NCBI GenBank assembly: GCA_030430255.1
Contig: JAUIGD010000013.1
Span: forward strand, 1 to 37,390
Origin: Verrucomicrobiia bacterium
GTDB lineage: Bacteria > Verrucomicrobiota > Verrucomicrobiia > Verrucomicrobiales > DEV007
Direction: 5' to 3'
Length of the DNA: 37,390 nucleotides
Shown: one piece after another, positions 16,163-26,000 of the stretch
Numbering within the stretch: position 1 is the first letter of the stretch
Layout of the letters: each line of letters begins with the position of its first letter
Translations under genes and position numbers: made by a program
The notes under the pieces: model-generated
The model's database searches: none
Told to the model about the DNA's origin: nothing
What the model saw: only the letters and a program-made list of their open reading frames with translations

Positions 16163-17605
16163 TCATGGGTCCTCCCCCCGCGGCCGGAACCTCCCGGCCT
16201 CCGGGTCGCCGGTGGATTCCAAGTGCTCGCGCAACGCGGCGCGGAGCTCCGCGAGGGTGGGGGCGGAGCCCGGGTCGGTGATCAGGTTGTTCCGGCAGTC
16301 CGGGTCGGCATCGATTTGATAGAGCTCCTCCGGCACGCGCTTGGAGTAGAACTCGACCCGCGCCGCGGCATCGGTGTCTCCCGCCTCGGCGGCGGCGTTC
16401 ATCGCCTTCCACGAAAGGCCGCTGAGGGACTCGTTGCGGAAGCCCGTCTCGCCGTCGTGCCAGCCGTTCCAGATGTAGCGGTGCGAACGGGTGACGGCGG
16501 CGCGCATGGTGTACTGGCGCTTGCTGGCGATGGTGTTGATGTGGGTGAAGAGGACGTCGCGCCCGCCCTGTCTCCCGCCACCCAGCACGGGCAGGAACGA
16601 GCGCCCGTCGGCGCCCCCGAGCTCCGCCAGACCGAGCGCGTCGAGGACGGTCGGCGCGAGGTCGATGCCGCCGACGAGGTGTTCGGTGTCGTGGCCCCCG
16701 GGTTCGACTTTGCCCGGCCAGCGCACGATCCATGGGGTGCGGGTGCTGTGGTGCCAGCAGTTGGTCTTGGCGTAGGGCAGCGGCATGCCGTGGTCGGAGA
16801 CGAACATCACCAGCGTCTCGTCGCGCAGGCCGGCGTCATCGAGCGCCTTCAACACGGCGCCGACGATGGCGTCGGCGCGGTGGACCGAAGAGTAGTATTG
16901 GGCGAGTTCGGTGCGGATGTCGGGCAGGTCCGGGAGGAATCCGGGGACCGGCACCTCGGCCGGGTCGTAGATCACTTCGTCATCGGGGAATCCGCCGCCG
17001 TACTGGTGGGACCGGTCGTTCCGGTCGCGCTGCTTGGCGGCCGCCTCCTGGGCGCTGCCGATGAACGGCCGGTGCGGGTCCTGCGAGTTGGCCATCAGGA
17101 AGAAGGGTTTCCCCTCCGCCTCCGCGGCGGCGAAGAAGGCGGCGGCGCGGGCGCCGAACTTCTCCGGCGAGCGGCCGTTCCTCAGCTCGCGGGCGGGCAC
17201 GATCTCGTCGAAGGCGGCGGCGCGGGAGGGGACGACGTGGCCGTGTTTGGCCATCAGGCCGGTCCGGTAGCCGGCGGCCTCGAGGGCCTCGACCAAGGTC
17301 GGCACACCGGGTTTGATCCGGTCGAAGCCGAGGGCGCCCGAGCGGTGCGGGTAGCGGCCGGTCATCCAGCTGGCGCGGCAGGGCATGCAGATGGCGACGG
17401 TGACGTGCCCGTGCTCGAAGCGCATCCCCTCGGACGCGAGCCGGTCGATGTTCGGGGTGATACCGGGGATCGGGCAGCCGAAGACGCCGACCGAGTCGCA
17501 GGACATGTCGTCGACGGTGATGAGGAGGAAGTTCGTTTTTGTCTGGGCGGGGGCGGCGTGGGTAATTGTTAGCGCCAGGGCGACAAGGAGGGCTTTCGGT
17601 TTCAT
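16163..17605 (-). CDS. Secreted type I sulfatase (CMPCR type)
   Basis: Exported sulfatase of 480 residues. A signal peptide lies at 1-20 (MKPKALLVALALTITHAAPA). Metal-site Asp32-Asp33 is in ITVDDMSCD. The formylglycine motif is C73-M-P-C-R77, where the usual serine after proline is replaced by cysteine; this variant fits the CxPxR rule for the maturase. FVSDHGMPLPYAK carries the second metal site and an active-site lysine. The sequence resembles the N-sulfoglucosamine sulfohydrolase (heparan N-sulfatase) branch, but the substrate is not certain. It lies 34 bp after the stop of the next sulfatase on the same strand, implying one transcript. Confidence 0.88.
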   Translation of the reverse strand: MKPKALLVALALTITHAAPAQTKTNFLLITVDDMSCDSVGVFGCPIPGITPNIDRLASEGMRFEHGHVTVAICMPCRASWMTGRYPHRSGALGFDRIKPGVPTLVEALEAAGYRTGLMAKHGHVVPSRAAAFDEIVPARELRNGRSPEKFGARAAAFFAAAEAEGKPFFLMANSQDPHRPFIGSAQEAAAKQRDRNDRSHQYGGGFPDDEVIYDPAEVPVPGFLPDLPDIRTELAQYYSSVHRADAIVGAVLKALDDAGLRDETLVMFVSDHGMPLPYAKTNCWHHSTRTPWIVRWPGKVEPGGHDTEHLVGGIDLAPTVLDALGLAELGGADGRSFLPVLGGGRQGGRDVLFTHINTIASKRQYTMRAAVTRSHRYIWNGWHDGETGFRNESLSGLSWKAMNAAAEAGDTDAAARVEFYSKRVPEELYQIDADPDCRNNLITDPGSAPTLAELRAALREHLESTGDPEAGRFRPRGEDP

Positions 17606-17639
17606 TCGGAAAATGGGATCAGCGATCAGAGGGCGGTGA

Positions 17640-19460
17640 TCAGTTCGCGAGTTCGGTGCGGTAGAACCCGGCGATGGCCGGGGACGCGCGGAAGCGGAGC
17701 TGGATCGTGGTGGGGTCGAGTGGGGTTGCTCCCACGTACTCCAGGCCGGCGGCGGACCAGAATTCCAAATCTGCCGAGGCCGCGGGCGAGGCGGTTTGGT
17801 CGTCGGCGCTTCGCGATAGCGTGAGGGTGAGGATCGCGTTGCCGCCTTCGAAGGCGATCGACGGTGCGGGGGTGGACGCTGCGCCGAGCGGGTCGGTGCC
17901 GGCGGCGTACTCGAGGGCGTTGGGGGCCTCGTCGCCGTCGGGGTCGGCGGCGGGGTCGAGCAGTTGCGGGTCGCCGCTTGCCCAATCGGCGTAGGAGCTG
18001 CCTGCGCGGACCGATTGGACGCCGAGCAGGGCCGCGAGCTCGGAGGTCTTGGCCGGTTCTGCGGCGGCGATGTCGGCGAGCTCGTCGCGGTGGGCGGTCA
18101 GGTCGTAGAGGTCATCGACGCCCGAACCGGAGCGGATCAGGCGGTGGGTCGCGGTGCGCACGGCCGTGACGCCCCCCCATCGCGAATAGGCGTGGCCCTT
18201 GCCGTGGGCGAAGGGGTTGCGCAGCATCGGCACCAGCGAGCTGCCGACCGCGGTCGGCGGGATCTGGTCTGCCAAGCCGCAGAGTTCGGCGACGGTCGGG
18301 TAGAGGTCGATGCTCTCGACGACCCCCTCGGCGGGGAGCCCGGCGTAGGCGGCCGGGTTGGACGCGGCCGGGGAGCGGATGATGAGTGGGGCCTCGACGG
18401 CGCGCTCGAGCACGGAGTGTTTGCCGAGGCGGCCGTAGTCGTCGATGCACCAGCCGTGGTCGCCCCAGAGGATGACCACCGTGTCCCCGGCGAGGCCGAG
18501 GGCATCGAGTTCGGCGAGGATGCGGCCCACCTGGGCGTCGGTGTAAGAGATGCAGGCGAAGTAGGCGTGGCGGAGCAGGTCGCGGTCGCCGGTCGCGGTG
18601 TAGGCGCCCGGTTCGCCGGAGCTGCCGGTGGAGGAGTCGGCGCCGGCCGGGGGGGAGACGGGGTCCGGCCCCGGCAAGGTCGCGGGATCGTAGAGGTCGA
18701 AGTAGGCCTTGGGCGCGTTGAAGGGGAGGTGCGGTTTGTAGAAGCCGACGGCGAGGCAGAAGCGGGAGCCGTCGTCGGCGAACTCGCGCAGCTTCTCGAT
18801 CGCGGCGCCCGCCATCTGCCCGTCGGGGTAGGCCTCGTCGGGCAGGGAGTTTCCCCCGGCGTCGACGCCGATCTCGTAGGCGGGGGTGGCGTTGCGCACG
18901 CGGCCGGTGCCGTCGGCGTAGGCGAACAGCGGGTAGCGGCGGGCGCCCCACTTGTCGAAGTCCCAGACGATCTCGTCCCAGGAGAACGGCATCTCGGCGC
19001 CGGTGGCGCGCTGGCGGTTGTCGTCGTAGTTCGACGGGAAGCTCCAACGGAATCCGTCCGGCTCATGCGCGACTTTGCCGATCGAGGCGGTGCGCCAGCC
19101 GTTCTGGCGCAGCAGGTGCACCCAGCTCTCGGGCGTCGCGGTCTCGGTCGACGGCAGCAGGTCGAAGGCGTCGTTGCCGTCGCTGGAGGCGGTCGGGCGG
19201 CGCCCCGTCAGCAGCGCGTAGCGCGAGGCGCCACAGGTGGGGACGGCGACGTAGTGGTTGCGGAAGGCGCGGCCCGAGGCGGCGAGGGCATCGATGTGCG
19301 GCGTGTGCATGTGCGCGGCGCCGTAGCAGCCGAGCTCCGGCCGCAGGTCGTCGACGGCGATGAGCAGCACGTTGGGGGCGCCCTCGGCGAACGGGCTGCC
19401 GGCCGACAAGACGAGCGCGGCGGCGGCGGCGGCGGTGCGGCTGGGGGAGGGCGGGGTCAT
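17640..19460 (-). CDS. Secreted type I sulfatase (CGASR type) with C-terminal module
   Basis: An exported protein of 606 residues. A signal peptide occupies about 1-26. The sulfatase core has AVDD at 35-38, the active-site motif C76-G-A-S-R80 where alanine replaces the canonical proline, and a metal site in LWGDHGWCIDD. Residues about 491-606 are an added module: a DPDGDEAPNALEYAAGTDP segment of the calcium-binding thrombospondin-3/dockerin-like style, followed by a beta-rich domain ending IAGFYRTELAN. Such tails are common on exported proteins of this phylum. The start ATG overlaps the stop of the upstream gene as ATGA (19457-19460), so translation is coupled to the thrombospondin-repeat paralogue. 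Confidence 0.88.
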   Translation of the reverse strand: MTPPSPSRTAAAAAALVLSAGSPFAEGAPNVLLIAVDDLRPELGCYGAAHMHTPHIDALAASGRAFRNHYVAVPTCGASRYALLTGRRPTASSDGNDAFDLLPSTETATPESWVHLLRQNGWRTASIGKVAHEPDGFRWSFPSNYDDNRQRATGAEMPFSWDEIVWDFDKWGARRYPLFAYADGTGRVRNATPAYEIGVDAGGNSLPDEAYPDGQMAGAAIEKLREFADDGSRFCLAVGFYKPHLPFNAPKAYFDLYDPATLPGPDPVSPPAGADSSTGSSGEPGAYTATGDRDLLRHAYFACISYTDAQVGRILAELDALGLAGDTVVILWGDHGWCIDDYGRLGKHSVLERAVEAPLIIRSPAASNPAAYAGLPAEGVVESIDLYPTVAELCGLADQIPPTAVGSSLVPMLRNPFAHGKGHAYSRWGGVTAVRTATHRLIRSGSGVDDLYDLTAHRDELADIAAAEPAKTSELAALLGVQSVRAGSSYADWASGDPQLLDPAADPDGDEAPNALEYAAGTDPLGAASTPAPSIAFEGGNAILTLTLSRSADDQTASPAASADLEFWSAAGLEYVGATPLDPTTIQLRFRASPAIAGFYRTELAN

Positions 19461-21235
19461 GGGGCGGTGGCGGGGATGATCTCGAAGCCGTTCAGCAGCA
19501 GGAAGCGGTCGCCGGCCGGGTCGCCGGGGGCCGACAGGACGATCTCGACCGGGGAGGCTCCGTCGGAGGTGAAGGGGAAGGTGAGCGCCGGGAGGTCGCC
19601 GTCGGCGATGAAGGTGGTGCCCAGGCCGTGGGTGCCCAGCGCGGTGGGCGTCGCGCTGTCTAGCAAAACGCCGCCGACACGCGCCTCGACCGCACCGGCT
19701 TCGGTCGGCGACGCGCCTTGGGCGAAGCCGAGCCCGTCGGCGCCGGTGGAGGGGTCGAGGTGCCACGAGCGCCAGACGTGGGTGCCCGCGGGCAGGCCGG
19801 AGAGAGCCACGCGCAGTTCGCCGGCCCGGGTGCCCACGAAGTCGGCGACCAGGAACGAGCGCCCGGTGTCGCCGCCGGGGATCGCCCGCGCGCTGTCCCC
19901 GTTGGCGCCGCGGAACTCCAGCGGCGAGCCGTCGCCCGTCGCCACCGAGGCCGTGGCGGGGCCGATCTGTTTGCTCAGCGAGGCGGGGTTGTCGGCCGCG
20001 GTCGCGGATCCGGCGAGGGTGCGGAAGCCCCCTTGCGACGGCGCCCCCGGGATGTCGCCGCGGTTGAAGTCGATGCCGAACAGGCGCGCGCCGAGCCGGC
20101 TCTCCGCGTCGTTCGGGTCGGTGCCGGCCGCGACTTCGACGCCGTCTGGGGACGTGTCGCCGTCGCTGTCCGCGAGCAGCGGGTCGGTGCCGGTGTCGGC
20201 GGGCCCCAGGAAGATGCCGGTGCCGGTCTCGACGCCGTCCGCCAGCCCGTCGCCGTCGCTGTCCGGGTCGTTCGGGTCGGTGCCGCGAGCGAGTTCGGCG
20301 TCGTCGCGGCTGCCGTCGCCGTCGCTGTCCGCAAGGTCGGGCGCGGTCTCGTCGCCGGAGCCGGGAGTGCCGTCGGCGCCGCGGTATTCGTCGATGTTCG
20401 TTAGGGTGTCGCCGTCGAGGTCGAGGGCGGCGTCATCGCTGTCCGGGTCGAGGCCGTTGGCGGTCTCGTAGCCGTCGGGCATGCCATCGCCGTCCGAGTC
20501 CGCCGGTGGGGCGACACCCTCGACGGCGACCCCGGTGAAGGCGGCGGAACTCGCGTCCAAGGTTCCGCCCAGCAGGAAACCGACGGCGTCGTAGGTGAAG
20601 CTCGCGGGCGAGGCGGCGGTCGCGGTGGGCGGCCACTCGATGAGCAGGTCGGCGCCGTTGCTCAGCGACGCGGAAACGGTGGCCTCGGCGGCGCCGGTGC
20701 GTTCGACGGCGAGGGTGAAGGCGAGGCCCTGGCCGAACTGGGGGCTGCCGCCATCGGGGTCGGAAGCCGAGACGACGAGCGCCGTGGCGCTGCCGGAGAA
20801 GGGGTTGGTGGTGCTGCCGTCGGCGCTGCGCAGGTCGGCGGCGCCGGAGGCGGGGGCGGTCGCCCAGAAGCCGAGGTAGCCTGCTCCGGCGCCGGTAGAC
20901 GGGACCCCCGGGGCGTCGAACAAACCCCAGCGGAGCTGGTTGCCCGGCAGGGTGCCGCTGCGCCCGCTGATGGTGACGCTGCCGGTGAGCTGCAACCGTT
21001 GTCCGACTTCGAGCGTCACCGCCGGGAAGCTGCCGACGATCGTCTCGGCGTCGGCGTCGGTGGTGACCGGGGAGTCGGTCGACTCGCTGCCGCCCGCGAA
21101 GCCGGCGTCGCCGTTGGTGGCCACCCAGCCGGTGACCGGCGCGGCGTCGAGCGCGGCGAACGAGGTCGCCATGAGCGCGGCGGCAGACCAGATTGGGAGA
21201 TGCATGTCGCGGGCGAGGAGTGGGCGTCGCCGCAT
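19457..21235 (-). CDS. Exported paralogue 1: shared domain plus thrombospondin-3 repeats
   Basis: A protein of 592 residues from ATG 21235; a GTG at 21238 and an ATG at 21205 are alternatives, but 21235 keeps a basic n-region (RRRPLLAR). The signal peptide ends near 31. Residues about 33-241 are the domain shared with the next two genes (PVTGWVATNGDAGF, PGNQLRWGLFDAPG, SFTYDAVGFLLGGT). Residues about 246-376 hold DSDGDG..D repeats of the thrombospondin type-3 kind, which bind calcium. Residues about 382-592 form another beta-rich domain ending LLNGFEII. In Verrucomicrobia that ending often precedes a PEP-CTERM anchor, which is absent here. It is 7 bp from the upstream gene and overlaps the downstream sulfatase by 4 bp. 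Function unknown; perhaps carbohydrate binding. Confidence 0.75.
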   Translation of the reverse strand: MRRRPLLARDMHLPIWSAAALMATSFAALDAAPVTGWVATNGDAGFAGGSESTDSPVTTDADAETIVGSFPAVTLEVGQRLQLTGSVTISGRSGTLPGNQLRWGLFDAPGVPSTGAGAGYLGFWATAPASGAADLRSADGSTTNPFSGSATALVVSASDPDGGSPQFGQGLAFTLAVERTGAAEATVSASLSNGADLLIEWPPTATAASPASFTYDAVGFLLGGTLDASSAAFTGVAVEGVAPPADSDGDGMPDGYETANGLDPDSDDAALDLDGDTLTNIDEYRGADGTPGSGDETAPDLADSDGDGSRDDAELARGTDPNDPDSDGDGLADGVETGTGIFLGPADTGTDPLLADSDGDTSPDGVEVAAGTDPNDAESRLGARLFGIDFNRGDIPGAPSQGGFRTLAGSATAADNPASLSKQIGPATASVATGDGSPLEFRGANGDSARAIPGGDTGRSFLVADFVGTRAGELRVALSGLPAGTHVWRSWHLDPSTGADGLGFAQGASPTEAGAVEARVGGVLLDSATPTALGTHGLGTTFIADGDLPALTFPFTSDGASPVEIVLSAPGDPAGDRFLLLNGFEIIPATAP

Positions 21236-21242
21236 CACGGGG

Positions 21243-22184
21243 TCAATTTGACGACTCGCTCACGCGGAAAAAAGCGGCCCCTTCGATCCCGAAGTCGGCG
21301 GGTTCGAAGGCAAAGCGGGTGGTTTCCGCAACCTCGGCGGCGGCGACGCTGTCGTCGATCTCGACCGGCCAGGCGGTGAGATCGGAGCTCGACTCGACCG
21401 TGTAGAAGCGGCCCGGGACGGAGGTCCAGGTGAGCACGACTTCGCCGGTGCCGCTGTCGCGCCCGATCTCGGCGACGACGAGCGGCGCGGCCCCTGCGCC
21501 CGACACCTCGACGTCGCGGTAGGTCGCCGAAGTCGCCTCCGTGGTGCCGCCGAGGAGGAATCCGACGGCGTCGTAGGTGAAGCTCTCCGGCGAGGCGGGG
21601 GCGGTGGTCTCCGGCCACTCCACCGCGAAATCGGCGCCGTTGGTCAAGGAGCCGGCGACCGTCATATTGGTCTCGTCGAGGCGGGAGATCGCCAGCGAAA
21701 AGGTGAGCGTCTCGTCGAAGCGGACGGCGCCGCCGTCGGGGTCCGAGGCGGTGACGAGGGTGGTGGTGGCGCTGCTGGAGAATGGGTTGCCGGTGCTGCC
21801 GTCGGCGCTGCGGATATCGCCCGAGCCGTTGTTGGCGGCGGCCCAGACGCCGACGTAGCCCGCGCCCGCGCCCGTCGTCGGCGTACCCGGGGCGTCGAAC
21901 AAACCCCAGCGGATCTGGTTGCCGGGGATGATGCCGGCGCGGCCGGAGACCACGACGCTGCCGGTGAGTTCGATGGACTCCCCTACCGCGAGCGTCACCT
22001 CGGGGAAGCTGCCGACGAGCGTTTCCGCATTGGCGTCGGTGGTGACCGGCGCGTTGGTGGCCTCGCTGCCCGGGACGAAGCCGGCATCGCCGTTGGTGGT
22101 CACCCAACCGGTGACGGGCACCGCGGAACAGGCACCGACGCCGCCCAAAACAACGAGCGCGGCGGCGGCGGCGGGACGTCTCAT
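21243..22184 (-). CDS. Exported paralogue 2: shared domain plus short C-terminal module
   Basis: A protein of 313 residues. The N-terminus is a signal sequence. V-G-A-C at 16-19 is a possible lipobox, so it may be a lipoprotein, though cleavage by signal peptidase I is equally possible. Residues about 22-229 are the shared domain, roughly 60 percent identical by eye to paralogue 1 and clearly related to paralogue 3. Residues about 236-313 are a different module with LTWTSVPGRFYTVESSSDL, a pattern common at the C-termini of exported Verrucomicrobial proteins, ending AFFRVSESSN. It is separated by 16 bp from paralogue 3 and 7 bp from paralogue 1, so all are probably on one transcript. I do not recognise a function. 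Confidence 0.72.
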   Translation of the reverse strand: MRRPAAAAALVVLGGVGACSAVPVTGWVTTNGDAGFVPGSEATNAPVTTDANAETLVGSFPEVTLAVGESIELTGSVVVSGRAGIIPGNQIRWGLFDAPGTPTTGAGAGYVGVWAAANNGSGDIRSADGSTGNPFSSSATTTLVTASDPDGGAVRFDETLTFSLAISRLDETNMTVAGSLTNGADFAVEWPETTAPASPESFTYDAVGFLLGGTTEATSATYRDVEVSGAGAAPLVVAEIGRDSGTGEVVLTWTSVPGRFYTVESSSDLTAWPVEIDDSVAAAEVAETTRFAFEPADFGIEGAAFFRVSESSN

Positions 22185-22200
22185 CGTTCTGGGGCGGCGC

Positions 22201-22944
22201 CTAGCGGCGGCGGCGGAACAGCAGCGACAGGGCGCCGAAGGCGCCTAACAACCCGATGGAAGGTTCCGGAATCAGGGTCGCCTCGACGTTCGAGAAGGTG
22301 GCGACCGTGGCGTCGGTGGTGCCGCCGATGAGGATGCCGACGGCGTCGTAGGTGAAGGAGGCGGGCGAGGCGGCGCCGTTCGTTTCCGCCCACTCGATCA
22401 GCGTGCCGCCGCCCGAGTCGGTCAAAGCCCCGGAGACGGCCATCTGCGTCGCATCGAGCCGGTTCACGGTGAGCGTGAAGTTGTAGGTCGAGCCGTAGGC
22501 CGGCAGGGAACCGCTGGACGTGGCGATGACGGACGAGGCCGAACCGGAGAAGGGGTTGGCGGTGGAGCCGTCCGCCGAAGAGATGGTGGACGAAGCGGAG
22601 GCCCAGAGGCCGACGTAGCCGCTGCCGGCACCGGTGGTCGGGGTGCCGGGGGCGTCGAAGAAGCCCCAGCGGATCTGGTTGCCGGGGATCGTGCCACTGT
22701 TGCCGGTGATGTTGAAGGAGCCGCTGAGGACGAGCGACTGGCCGACGCCGAGGGTGGCCTCCGGGAAGCTGCCGACGATGGTCTCGGCGTCGGCGTCGGT
22801 GGTGACGGGCGAGTTCGTCGCCTCGCTGCCACCGGAGAAGCCGGCATCGCCGTTGGTGGTGACCCAGTTGATGACGGCGGCTCCGGGCGCGGCGCCGAGC
22901 AGGGCGCCGCCTGCCATCAGAGCGAGGGAAACGTGGCGGAACAT
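22201..22944 (-). CDS. Exported paralogue 3: shared domain with PEP-CTERM anchor
   Basis: A protein of 247 residues from the ATG at 22944; this start gives a clean signal peptide (MFRHVSLALMAGGALLG). The shared domain spans about 23-223: NWVTTNGDAGFSGGSEA, PGNQIRWGFFDAPGTP, SFTYDAVGILIGGT. The C-terminus, residues 225-247, is a PEP-CTERM sorting signal: IPEPS, a short hydrophobic helix, then RRRR. In species with exosortase this tail is removed during export to the envelope or extracellular matrix. Exosortase itself is not in the window. It is first of the three paralogues and lies 56 bp after the FG-GAP/UnbV gene. Confidence 0.82.
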   Translation of the reverse strand: MFRHVSLALMAGGALLGAAPGAAVINWVTTNGDAGFSGGSEATNSPVTTDADAETIVGSFPEATLGVGQSLVLSGSFNITGNSGTIPGNQIRWGFFDAPGTPTTGAGSGYVGLWASASSTISSADGSTANPFSGSASSVIATSSGSLPAYGSTYNFTLTVNRLDATQMAVSGALTDSGGGTLIEWAETNGAASPASFTYDAVGILIGGTTDATVATFSNVEATLIPEPSIGLLGAFGALSLLFRRRR

Positions 22945-23000
22945 CGCGTGTTGATGAGGGAGATGGAGGACGATGTAAAGGCAAAAGCGCCCGCGCGCCA

Positions 23001-26000
23001 TCAGCGGCTCAGGGTGGCCGTCTCGCCGGCGGCCGGCAGCGGATGGGTCGAGGTCCCGCCGTCCGGCCAGCGCACCTCGAGGGTGGCGGCGGGCGAGTCG
23101 GGGCGGGCGAAGAAGAGCACCGGGGCTGGGGTGCCGAGGTAGCCCGAGCCGGCATGGACCTCGGCGACCTGTACGCGCTCGCCGGCGCGCAGCGCGACGC
23201 GGGCGCCGGCGGCGGCCGGGTTGCCCGCCGGGCCGCGGAGGCGGACGGCGACCGGCGCGCCGGCGCCCCGGTTGGCGAGCAGTGCGGGGGCGGCGGCGTT
23301 GCGGGCGACGAGCAGGTCCGGGCGGGCGTCGCCGTCGAGGTCGGCGGTCGCGGCGGAGGTCATGTCACCGCGCAGGAAGACGCCGCTCTCCGCGAGTGTG
23401 AGCGGGGCGAATCGGCCGCCCCCCTCCCCCAGCAAAACCATGCCGGCCCCGCCGTCGAAGCGCCCGGTCTCCGACTGTGGGCCGAAGAAGTTCTGGGCGA
23501 GGAAGAGGTCGGTGCGGCCGTCGGCGTCGAGGTCCGTCGCGGCGATCCCGAAGGCCGGCGAGATCTGCGCGAGGTGGGGCAGCGGGGCGAACTCGAAGCG
23601 CCCGGAGCCATCGTTGAGGAAGATCCCGGAGCGGAGTTCGGTCACCTTGAAATGCAGCGCGTCGTCGAGCTTGGCCGGCGCGTAGATCTCGCCGAGCGAG
23701 GCGGCGGCGAACGATCGGTAGGTCCTGAACTTGTCGGCGAGCTGCGGCATCGCGCGGGTGGAGCAGCTCTTGCCGCGCACCGGGAACAGGGTGTCGCCCT
23801 CCCACTCGGCCTCGACGATGCAGCGGTTTCCGTCGCCGTGGTAGTCGCCGAAATAGAGTTCCACCGGCTTGCTAGAGGAAGCGTGGTATTTGGTGTTCAG
23901 GCCCTGGTTGCCGGCGGCCAGGTCGAGGTCGCCGTCGCCGTCGAGGTCCGCCGCGGCGAGGCTGTTCCACCAGCCGGGGTGCGCGGAGAGGCCGGCGTCC
24001 TCGCTGGCGTCGGCGAGCTTTCCTCCGCTGTTCCGCCACAGCATGGGCGCGCCCCACTCGCGGGCGACGAGGAGGTCCGGGTCACCGTCGCCGTCGGCGT
24101 CCGACCACAGGGCCGCGGTCACCATGCCGGCCCCCGCGAGCCCCGGGGCCAGCGCGGCGGTCGCGTCGCGGAACGCCCCGCCCTCGTTGACGAGCAGCGC
24201 GCTCTGCGGGCCGACCGGGTACTGGCGAGGGGTGACGCGGCCGCCGACGAACAGGTCGAGGTCGCCGTCGCCGTCGAGGTCCGCGGCGCAGGCGCCGGAG
24301 CTGCTGGCGGCGGTGTCGGGCACGGCGCCAGCGGGGGCGGCCGCCAGCGCCCCGGCGCCGTCGTTGAGGTAGAGCCGGTCGCGGAGCAGCGGGTCGCCCG
24401 GCGGGAACTCGTAGCTGCCGGAGGCGACGAACAGGTCGAGGTCGCCATCGGAGTCGGCGTCGAGGAACACCGCACCCATGTCCTCGGCCGCCGCGTCGGC
24501 GGCGAGCGCCGCGCACGGCAGCGGCGCGAGTTTGCCGCCGTCGTTCCGGTAGAGGGCGCCGGGTTGGCCGGCGCCGCCGCCGAGGAAGAGGTCGTCGTCG
24601 CCATCGCCGTCGAGGTCCCCCCAGGCGGCGGCTGGGCCGAGGGCGGACAGGGAGTTGGGAAGCAGGGACTGGTGCGCGAAATCGTCGTAGGGCGGGTCGT
24701 CGTGGGCGCGCAGATCGAGGCTGGCGAGCCCTTCGAAGAGCGGCTCGGGCTCGGGCGGTGAGGGCGCGGGGCCGGCGGCGTCTGCCTCGGAGACGAGGTA
24801 GCGGCGGCCTGCGGCGAGCGCGGAGTGGCGGCTCACGGCCCCGGACGGCCAGCGGACGACCAGCTCGTCGGCGGACGCCGCGGCGCCGAGCCCGAAGCAG
24901 GCGACGAGGTCGCTGCAGCCGAGGAAGCCGCGGTCGGCCTGCGCCTGCCAAGTGAGCGTCCGGCCCCCGGCGCGCAGCTCGACCAGCGCGCCGGCGCCGC
25001 GGCGGTCGGACTCCGATCCGCGCAGCTCGATCGCGATCCGGTTCTCGGCGCCGGCGTGGTTTTGATAGAGCGAGGCCTCGCCCTCGACGTTGAGGACGAC
25101 GAGGTCGAGGTCGCCATCGCGGTCGAAGTCGGCGTGGGCCGCGGAGTAGCTGACGCCGACGAGGCCGAGGCCCCAGGCGTCGCTGGCGTCTTCGAAGTGG
25201 AGCCCGCCGAGGTTGCGGAAGGCGCGGTTCTTCTCGTCGCGGCGGGGGAAGCCCTTCACGTACTCCCATTCGTGTTTGGCCGCCAGCTGCTCCTTGCTGA
25301 GCGTGAGGTCGGAATCGTTCATCGCGCGCGGCGTGCCGTTGGTGAAGAAGAGGTCGTTGGCGCCGTCGAGGTCGAAGTCGGCGAGCATGACCGTCCAGGT
25401 CCAGTCGGAGCTCTCGATCTCGGAGAGGAACGCGCCCTCCAGGAAGCGGCCGCCGCCGGCGTTGAGGTAGAGGGCGTTGCGCATGTACTGCGGCGGCGCC
25501 GAGCTGTTGGCGCGGCGCAGGATGTCGCCGCCCATGACGCCCATGGTGGTCTTCTGCTTGAAGTGGTTGGTCGCCGACATGTCGGCGACGAGGAACTCCG
25601 GCAGCCCGTCGCCGTCGAGGTCGCCGAAGTCCGCGCCCATGGAGAACCAGCTGGTGTGCGGCACGGCGTCGGCGATCACGTCGGTGAAGGTGCCGTCGCC
25701 ATTGTTCTGATAGAGCCGGTCGGCGGAGATGAAGTCGTTGGCGACGTAGAGGTCGGGGTCGCCGTCGAGGTCGTAGTCCCACCAGTGGGCGGACAGGGCG
25801 TCGCCGCGGCGGGAGATCCCGGCCTCCTCGGTGACGTCGGTGAAGCGCGGCGCGCCGTCGGCCCCCGGGCCGTCGTTGCGGAGCAGGTAGTCCTCGCGGC
25901 CGTAGGCGTTGATCCCCCAGTTGTCGAAGTCCTCGAACCAGGTGGCGTAGTACTTCTCAAAGCCCCGGCGCACGGCGGGTCGGCCGTCGTCACCGATGGT

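Noticed and set aside
17964-20471. Open frame of 835 codons on the plus strand opposite a sulfatase and paralogue 1
   Set aside because: Low-complexity Val/Gly/Glu sequence without motifs; the opposite frame encodes a sulfatase with an intact active site.
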